Of a DNA stretch of 64,000 bases, positions 58,790 to 64,000 are shown piece by piece. The stretch is from an uncultured Commensalibacter sp. (GTDB lineage: Bacteria; Pseudomonadota; Alphaproteobacteria; Acetobacterales; Acetobacteraceae): positions 1-64,000 of the forward strand of contig CAMPDW010000002.1 in the NCBI GenBank assembly GCA_946699565.1. The letters run 5' to 3'. Position numbers and translations under genes: made by a program. The notes under the pieces were generated by a model. The model ran no database searches. It saw only the letters and a list, made by a program, of their open reading frames with translations, and was not told the DNA's origin. The first letter of the stretch is position 1, and the number at the start of each line of letters is the position of its first letter.

Positions 58790-59524
58790 AAGAATATTAA
58801 AAGAAATTACCCAAAAAATTTTTACAAAGCTTGCTTATTATACAAAGAAACTCGATAGTGTCATATTCGCTTTCTAAGAAGTCGAATCAATTGAGTCTAT
58901 AAAAAAAAGATTTTACCTGAAAATCAATATAATTTTAATATTACACAAGCTTCTATTCCGCAACATCTCATTCTTACTATTCGCAAAACGCTTCCCTATC
59001 ACATTTTGCAAAATCCAGATTTAATTGAATTAAGTCAGATTGATATTAAACACCCTTTACGAAATGGTCTTGTTATTATCCTTTTTGATTAAAATATAAA
59101 TTATTCGTATTTTAATTATTCATTTAAAAGCAAATTGTTTAGATAAGCCTCGAAATACACCAAAACAAGCATGTGTTGATCTTGAAAAACAAAAATTTAT
59201 TTTACAACAATGAGTTCATCAACCAACCAACAATAAACAAGCTTTTCTTATTCTAGGTGATTTTAACCGTATTTTATTTCTTCATAACAAATTCTTTATT
59301 AATCTATCACCTCAAACAGCTTTATTCATATACCTACAACACAATTAGCTTCACTATGCTGGGGTGGAAATTATTTTTTTGATGTCTTTACCTTTGATTT
59401 CTTTTTAAACCAAAAAAAGGTTCCAAAATTCCTAAAAGTAATAGCTTATAAAGAAAAAGACGCTGACCTACAATTTGATTTATCGGATCATTGCCATGTT
59501 TTTATCCATCTGTCCTTATCTTAA
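58790..59524 (+). pseudogene. Decayed endonuclease/exonuclease/phosphatase superfamily gene
   Basis: No long frame survives, but conserved pieces of the EEP nuclease fold appear in order. KKLDSVIFAF-stop-EVES matches the metal-binding Glu motif (normally ALQEVES, with CAA changed to TAA). SIPQHLILTIRKTLPYH and IKHPLRNGLVIILFD follow, then HLKANCLDKPRNTPKQACVDLEKQ, a TGA, then AFLILGDFNR (the catalytic GDFN motif), and finally LSDHCHVFIHLSLS, matching the SDHxP motif. Stops and at least two frameshifts separate them. The start is approximate. The original was perhaps a 250-300 residue nuclease or phosphatase. Confidence 0.8.
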
Positions 59525-59615
59525 AATTAAGATTACGATGGATGGGCAATAGAAATAATTATTGTAGTGTCTATTACCCATTTCAATGATAAATTAAATT
59601 CAGCTTTAAAAATTT

Positions 59616-60515
59616 TTAAAAACTATCATCTCCCCAACCGCCATCATCGCCACCGTCCCAATCGACAGAATTCCCTGAATCACCCCAATTTGAATCTACA
59701 CCACTGCCACCAAAACCATTATCAGTAGCACTATTGTCAAATCCAGCACTAGCATTACTCGCATCAAAATTTGGATCAACGGCAGTTCCCGCATCGGTAA
59801 AAGGATCATTACCTGCCGCAGCAGCACCCCCTATAAATGAATCATTTTGATCGGTAGCAGCAGGCATTGATACTGTCCCTGCTCCTGCAGCGTGATGATC
59901 ACTAAATAAACCGCTTAATGCATTATAAGCCATCATTCCACCTGCGACACCTGCCGCCGTTGACAATGCACCTCCTAAAAATCCATTCCCACCCCGATTA
60001 AACATTCCACGTTGATACCCAGAAGGGTAATTAACTGGAGGAGGTTGTTGACTATAAGGCATATTCAATAGTTGATTTTGTTGTGGTTGTGGACGATTCG
60101 AACTACCTCCCCATCCTGGTGGCATCTGTTGCGACTGGGCTTGTGACTGTTGACGATTTCCACCCCTAAAAAAACCACCCAAAAATCCACTTCTTCCCGA
60201 ATGTTGCTGAGATTGTTGTGTCTGTTGATCCTGTCTCAACTGTTGAATCTGTTGCTGCATCTGCTGCAACTGCCATTCCAGTTGACGAATACGATTCTGA
60301 GATTCAACCAAAGCAGCTTCCTGAACTATGGCCATCTGTGTCATACGATAACCTGCTTCAGGATATTTTTGCAAATTACTATTAATCAATTGATTAGCTT
60401 CTACATCAATAGGAGGTAGGGGATGTGCCGTTCCAATCGTATTTGACGGGAATGTATTTTTGCCGCTAACTCGCTCAAAAAACTGATTAATTAATTGTTG
60501 TTCGTCATTATTCAT
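59616..60515 (-). CDS. DUF2076 domain protein
   Basis: A 299 aa protein. The N-terminus matches DUF2076: QQLINQFFERVSG, then DVEANQLINSNLQKYPEAGYRMTQMAIVQEAALVESQNRIRQLE. A Gln-rich coiled coil, a Pro/Gln stretch, a Gly-rich helix pair (GFLGGALSTAAGVAGGMMAYN) and a very acidic Asp/Gly/Trp tail ending GGWGDDSF follow. No function is established; related proteins are described as periplasmic or envelope-associated. AAGGA lies about 10 bp before the ATG at 60515, and a GTG one codon earlier is possible. Confidence 0.75.
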   Translation of the reverse strand: MNNDEQQLINQFFERVSGKNTFPSNTIGTAHPLPPIDVEANQLINSNLQKYPEAGYRMTQMAIVQEAALVESQNRIRQLEWQLQQMQQQIQQLRQDQQTQQSQQHSGRSGFLGGFFRGGNRQQSQAQSQQMPPGWGGSSNRPQPQQNQLLNMPYSQQPPPVNYPSGYQRGMFNRGGNGFLGGALSTAAGVAGGMMAYNALSGLFSDHHAAGAGTVSMPAATDQNDSFIGGAAAAGNDPFTDAGTAVDPNFDASNASAGFDNSATDNGFGGSGVDSNWGDSGNSVDWDGGDDGGWGDDSF

Positions 60516-60715
60516 CACATACTATCCTTTAATAATTCCATAGACTTATTTTTTACCCTAATTATAAGACAAATTTTTGAAGATGATTCACTTTTCTTGT
60601 CTTATTTCCTAGATCGTATTATTTATTGAATCTTACGCTTAACCTTTTAATAAGCGAATAAATAATTAAAGCTTATTATTCATTATTTCGGCATTCTTTT
60701 GGAATTATATAATTC

Positions 60716-61606
60716 ATGCTATCGCATATACCCTCTCAATCACCATTAACCAAACACCTTTTATCTTTTCAAGGGCTTATCTTAAAATTACACGAATTCT
60801 GGAATTCACAAGGTTGTGCATTATTACAACCTTATGATCTTGAAATTGGTGCAGGAACATTATCTCCCCATACAACTTTACGGGCTTTAGGAAACAAACC
60901 TTGGAAGGCAGCTTACGTACAACCTTGCCGTCGTCCTACAGATGGACGTTACGGAGAAAATCCAAACCGTTTGCAACATTATTACCAATATCAAGTTTTA
61001 TTAAAACCCTCTCCTGAAAATAGCCAAGAGCTACTCCTTAAAAGCTATAAAGCTATTGGTATTGATCCAAAAGAACATGATATTCGTTTTGTTGAAGATG
61101 ATTGGGAAAATCCAACAATCGGTGCATGGGGGCTTGGATGGGAAGTTTGGTGTGACGGAATGGAAGTCACTCAATTTACTTATTTCCAACAGGTTGGAGG
61201 AATAACAACCTCTATACCATCAACTGAACTGACATATGGCCTAGAACGACTAGCCATGTATATCCAAGGTGTTGAAAATGTCTATGATCTGATCTTTAAT
61301 GACCATGGTCTTACCTACGGAGATGTTTTTCTAAGAGCTGAACAAGATTACTCCCGTTATAATTTCGAGTGTGCAAATACGACACTTTTATTTAACCATT
61401 TCAAAGATGCAGAAAAAGAATCTAATGCGTTAGTGCAACAGAAGCTTGCCCAACCAGCCTATGATCAATGCCTAAAAGCAAGCCATTTATTCAACTTACT
61501 TGATGCCCGTGGCGTTATTAGCGTAAATGAACGGGCTTCTTATATTAATCGCATTCGTAATTTAGCAAAACAATGTTGTGAAACTTGGTTGGCTGGAGAA
61601 AAATAA
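60716..61606 (+). CDS. glyQ: Glycyl-tRNA synthetase alpha subunit
   Basis: Catalytic subunit of the bacterial heterotetrameric GlyRS. The 296 aa protein carries [57 protein letters not shown] and the [16 protein letters not shown] motif. Its stop is one base before the glyS start. A weak stem TAATAAGC/GCTTATTA (60648-60678) lies upstream, with no clear role. Confidence 0.96.
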   Translation: MLSHIPSQSPLTKHLLSFQGLILKLHEFWNSQGCALLQPYDLEIGAGTLSPHTTLRALGNKPWKAAYVQPCRRPTDGRYGENPNRLQHYYQYQVLLKPSPENSQELLLKSYKAIGIDPKEHDIRFVEDDWENPTIGAWGLGWEVWCDGMEVTQFTYFQQVGGITTSIPSTELTYGLERLAMYIQGVENVYDLIFNDHGLTYGDVFLRAEQDYSRYNFECANTTLLFNHFKDAEKESNALVQQKLAQPAYDQCLKASHLFNLLDARGVISVNERASYINRIRNLAKQCCETWLAGEK

Positions 61607-61607
61607 T

Positions 61608-63668
61608 ATGTCTGAATTATTTATAGAATTATTCTCGGAAGAAATTCCTGCACGTATGCAAAAGCAAGCCAGAGAAAACCTACAACGTTTATTGAGTGAT
61701 GCGCTTGTGGCACTTAATCCAACCAATATTAAAACATATAGTACACCTAGACGTATTGCAATCTCTTTACAAATCAATGCTACTATTCCCGCACAGGAGC
61801 ATGAAGAAAGAGGCCCCCGTGTTTCAGCACCTGAAAAAGCGTTGGAGGGTTTCTTACATAAACACACTGCTCAAAAAAATGATTTGATCGAAAATAATGG
61901 TTTTTGGGTTTTGAAGAAAAACACACCCGAACAAAAAGCAATCCAATTTATTCAGGAAATTATACCCTCAATTTTATGGCAATTTCCTTGGCCAAAATCT
62001 CAACGATGGGGAAATAGCAGCCAATTTACTTGGGTTCGTCCTCTTCATCGTATAAGTTGTATTCTTGATGGAAACGTTGTTCCTTTTACTCTTGCAAAAG
62101 AAAATGATAACGCTTACGGCTTAATCAGCGATCGAACAACCGAAGGGCACCGTTTTCTTTCCCCTGAACCTTTTGCTATCCAGAACACAAAACAATGGCA
62201 GGATACTTTATTTTCTCATCATGTTATCGCTGATCCCGAGCAGCGTCGTAATAAGATCCTGACAGATATCATCCAGCTGGCAGAAAGCCATAAACTTCAA
62301 TTTGTTGCCGATGATGAACTTTTAAATGAAGTAACAGGGCTTGTTGAATGGCCAGTTGCCTATATCGGTAAAATTGATCCTATTTTTATGGATTTACCAC
62401 AAGAGGTAATGCAAGTTTCCATGCGAGTGAATCAACGTTATTTTGCCTTAAAAAATCAAGATGGTACTCCTGCTGCGAATTTCATATTTATTGCTAATAT
62501 TAAACCAGACAATGATGGTTTCCTCATTATCGCTGGAAATGAGCGTGTTTTACGAGCACGTTTTGCAGATGCTCGTTATTTCTGGATGCAAGATCGTAAA
62601 GCAAAACTAGAAGACCATAATAAAGCTTTGAATGATGTTATCTTTCACGCAAAACTTGGTAATCAATATGAACGTGTAGAACGTATTGTTAAAATTGCAG
62701 GTTTCCTTGCAAATCAATTTCATAGCGATGCCCATCATGCGCAACGTGCAGCTTTCCTTTGTAAAGCTGATTTAACAACAGGAATGGTTGGAGAATTCCC
62801 AGAATTACAAGGCATTATGGGAGGATATTATGCCCAACATGATAACGAAGATCCTGCGGTAGCACTTGCTATTAAAGAACATTATAAACCTTGCGGTTCA
62901 AATGACAAGGTGCCTAATGCTTCTTGTTCAATCATTGTTGCTTTGTCTGATAAAATTGATTTATTAACTTCATTTTTTGCCATAGGTGAAAAACCAAAAG
63001 GTTCGGGGGATCCTTATGGATTAAGGCGTGCTGCACTCGGAATAATTAAAATTATCCGTGAGAATAAACTTTCTTTCAATCTTCAAAAAACATTTGAATT
63101 CGCAATTCAAACACTTCCCGAGTCCTTACAATATGCTTCGAATTCCAAACTATTGTCGAATTTCATGAATGAACGGCTTATTGTTCAATTAAGAAGCGAA
63201 GGTTTACGATATGATATTTTATCAGCTGTTACACAAAAAGATTATTTAACAGATATTTCTGAACTTCTGGAAAAGGTCAATGCCATCAACCAAATAATTA
63301 AAACTGCTGAGGGAAAAGATTTATTAGCCGCTGTCAAAAGAGCAAGTAATATCCTTAAAATTGAAAATAAAAAAGATGGGCCACATCAGGGTGAACCCGA
63401 TCCATTCCTCTTTAATCAAGATGAAGAAAAAAATCTATTTCATCATTTGGGACAAACAGTTGAAACCATTCATACAGCACTTGATCATAAAGAATTCGAA
63501 AAAGCGATGAATAATATTGCAGCATTACGACCTGAACTAGATAGCTTTTTTGATAAAGTTGTAATTAATGACTCAAATGAAGCTATCCGTAAAAATAGGC
63601 TGAAACTTTTAAATCAGATCGATTATATCGCAAATCTTATTGCTGATTTCGATCAAATCGAAAAATAA
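61608..63668 (+). CDS. glyS: Glycyl-tRNA synthetase beta subunit
   Basis: tRNA-binding subunit of GlyRS. The 686 aa protein starts with MSELFIELFSEEIPARMQ, the conserved GlyS N-terminus, and includes EERGPRVSAPEKALEGFL, the HD-like region YAQHDNEDPAVALAIKEHYKP, GDPYGLRRAALGIIKI and a C-terminal anticodon-binding domain. The ATG at 61608 has GGAG upstream; the frame runs open ten codons further into glyQ, which is ignored. Confidence 0.96.
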   Translation: MSELFIELFSEEIPARMQKQARENLQRLLSDALVALNPTNIKTYSTPRRIAISLQINATIPAQEHEERGPRVSAPEKALEGFLHKHTAQKNDLIENNGFWVLKKNTPEQKAIQFIQEIIPSILWQFPWPKSQRWGNSSQFTWVRPLHRISCILDGNVVPFTLAKENDNAYGLISDRTTEGHRFLSPEPFAIQNTKQWQDTLFSHHVIADPEQRRNKILTDIIQLAESHKLQFVADDELLNEVTGLVEWPVAYIGKIDPIFMDLPQEVMQVSMRVNQRYFALKNQDGTPAANFIFIANIKPDNDGFLIIAGNERVLRARFADARYFWMQDRKAKLEDHNKALNDVIFHAKLGNQYERVERIVKIAGFLANQFHSDAHHAQRAAFLCKADLTTGMVGEFPELQGIMGGYYAQHDNEDPAVALAIKEHYKPCGSNDKVPNASCSIIVALSDKIDLLTSFFAIGEKPKGSGDPYGLRRAALGIIKIIRENKLSFNLQKTFEFAIQTLPESLQYASNSKLLSNFMNERLIVQLRSEGLRYDILSAVTQKDYLTDISELLEKVNAINQIIKTAEGKDLLAAVKRASNILKIENKKDGPHQGEPDPFLFNQDEEKNLFHHLGQTVETIHTALDHKEFEKAMNNIAALRPELDSFFDKVVINDSNEAIRKNRLKLLNQIDYIANLIADFDQIEK

Positions 63669-63674
63669 TCAGCT

Positions 63675-64000
63675 TTATTCTTTAACTGGATTTGATAATT
63701 CATAAAACAGTTGAGGTTTTACTTTAAAATGGGGTGAATAAGCAGGATCATTTTGATAAATTGACTTTCCACCCCATTTCTTTTCCATATATTTCATTTC
63801 ATAATTAAATCGTTCTTGATGTTCAGGACGATCATCACTACCTCTTGAAAAACTTTCATGATGGGTAGCTATAACGTCCATACACATAATAATGCGATAT
63901 CCCGCTTCCCTTACTTTTAAACAAAAATCAACGTCATTATAAGCAACCTTTAAATGAACCTCATCAAATCCATCCACTTCATGAAAAACAGATGCTTTGA
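63675..64000 (-). CDS. Glycosyltransferase family 2, C-terminal part (runs off window)
   Basis: The frame is open to the window edge, so only the C-terminal 108 residues or so are present. Residues FHEVDGFDEVHLKVAYNDVDFCLKVREAGYRI match the late GT2 motif in which a catalytic Asp (ND-x-D) follows a GGFDE-like turn, and THHESFSRGSDDR follows as in O-antigen and rhamnan-type transferases. It converges with glyS, the ends being 6 bp apart. Acceptor and sugar are unknown. Confidence 0.78.
   Translation of the reverse strand, partial: KASVFHEVDGFDEVHLKVAYNDVDFCLKVREAGYRIIMCMDVIATHHESFSRGSDDRPEHQERFNYEMKYMEKKWGGKSIYQNDPAYSPHFKVKPQLFYELSNPVKE

Overview
The window is chromosomal DNA of a low-G+C alphaproteobacterium (about one third G+C by eye), densely coded and made almost entirely of housekeeping genes. 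Gene content and order point to an Acetobacteraceae-type organism: ribF-ileS-lspA beside a DUF3035 lipoprotein and an endonuclease-type mutL, argD-argF-hslO, mreBCD-mrdA-rodA, a fused aroK-aroB, a DUF2076 protein and glyQ/glyS. The low G+C, together with three decayed genes in 64 kb, suggests a host-associated lineage such as Commensalibacter. That name is an inference from gene content and base composition; no database was searched.

Layout. 0.1-8.7 kb, minus strand: recX, a CHAP-domain lipoprotein, then tatA-ribF-ileS-lspA-DUF3035-mutL. 8.8-12 kb, plus: argD-argF (ATGA overlap) and hslO. 12-19.3 kb: a GT8-like glycosyltransferase, an unrecognised lipoprotein, the lactate-utilisation operon lutABC and a ScsB/DsbD-type thiol-disulfide transporter. 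19.3-25.4 kb is the region of decay: an hrpB pseudogene, an intact HtrA-type protease, an intact outer-membrane barrel gene, and a broken tandem copy of that barrel. 25.4-31.6 kb, minus: the cell-shape cluster mreB-mreC-mreD-mrdA-rodA with a DUF3293 gene at its end. 32-38.9 kb: a glycine-zipper lipoprotein, leuA with a terminator in its leader, an N-acetylmuramoyl-L-alanine amidase, RNase E with a structured 5' leader, and an Rrf2 regulator. 39-48 kb: aspS, an amino-acid permease, a TusA-like protein, xseB-ispA-tlyA, a GNAT-Nudix fusion, an SMP-30 family protein and a CinA-type domain protein. 48-55 kb: accA, xerD, an unrecognised proline-rich membrane protein, aroKB, an OmpA-family porin, gtrA and tenA. 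55-64 kb: alaS, a beta-carbonic anhydrase, a pseudogene of the endonuclease/exonuclease/phosphatase superfamily, the DUF2076 gene, glyQ-glyS and the 3' part of a family 2 glycosyltransferase running off the edge.

Functional themes. Four aminoacyl-tRNA synthetases are encoded (IleRS, AspRS, AlaRS, GlyRS alpha/beta). Envelope growth is served by the mre/mrd/rod cluster, the amidase, LspA, the DUF3035 lipoprotein and OmpA. A TatA subunit is present, and the amidase has a possible twin-arginine signal. I saw no tRNA, rRNA, CRISPR array, insertion sequence, prophage or toxin-antitoxin locus, and I do not recognise an undescribed multi-gene system here. The most useful leads are at RNA level (leaders of rne, leuA and ompA; the mreB-mreC palindrome), the domain fusions, and the three pseudogenes, one of which has no long ORF left.
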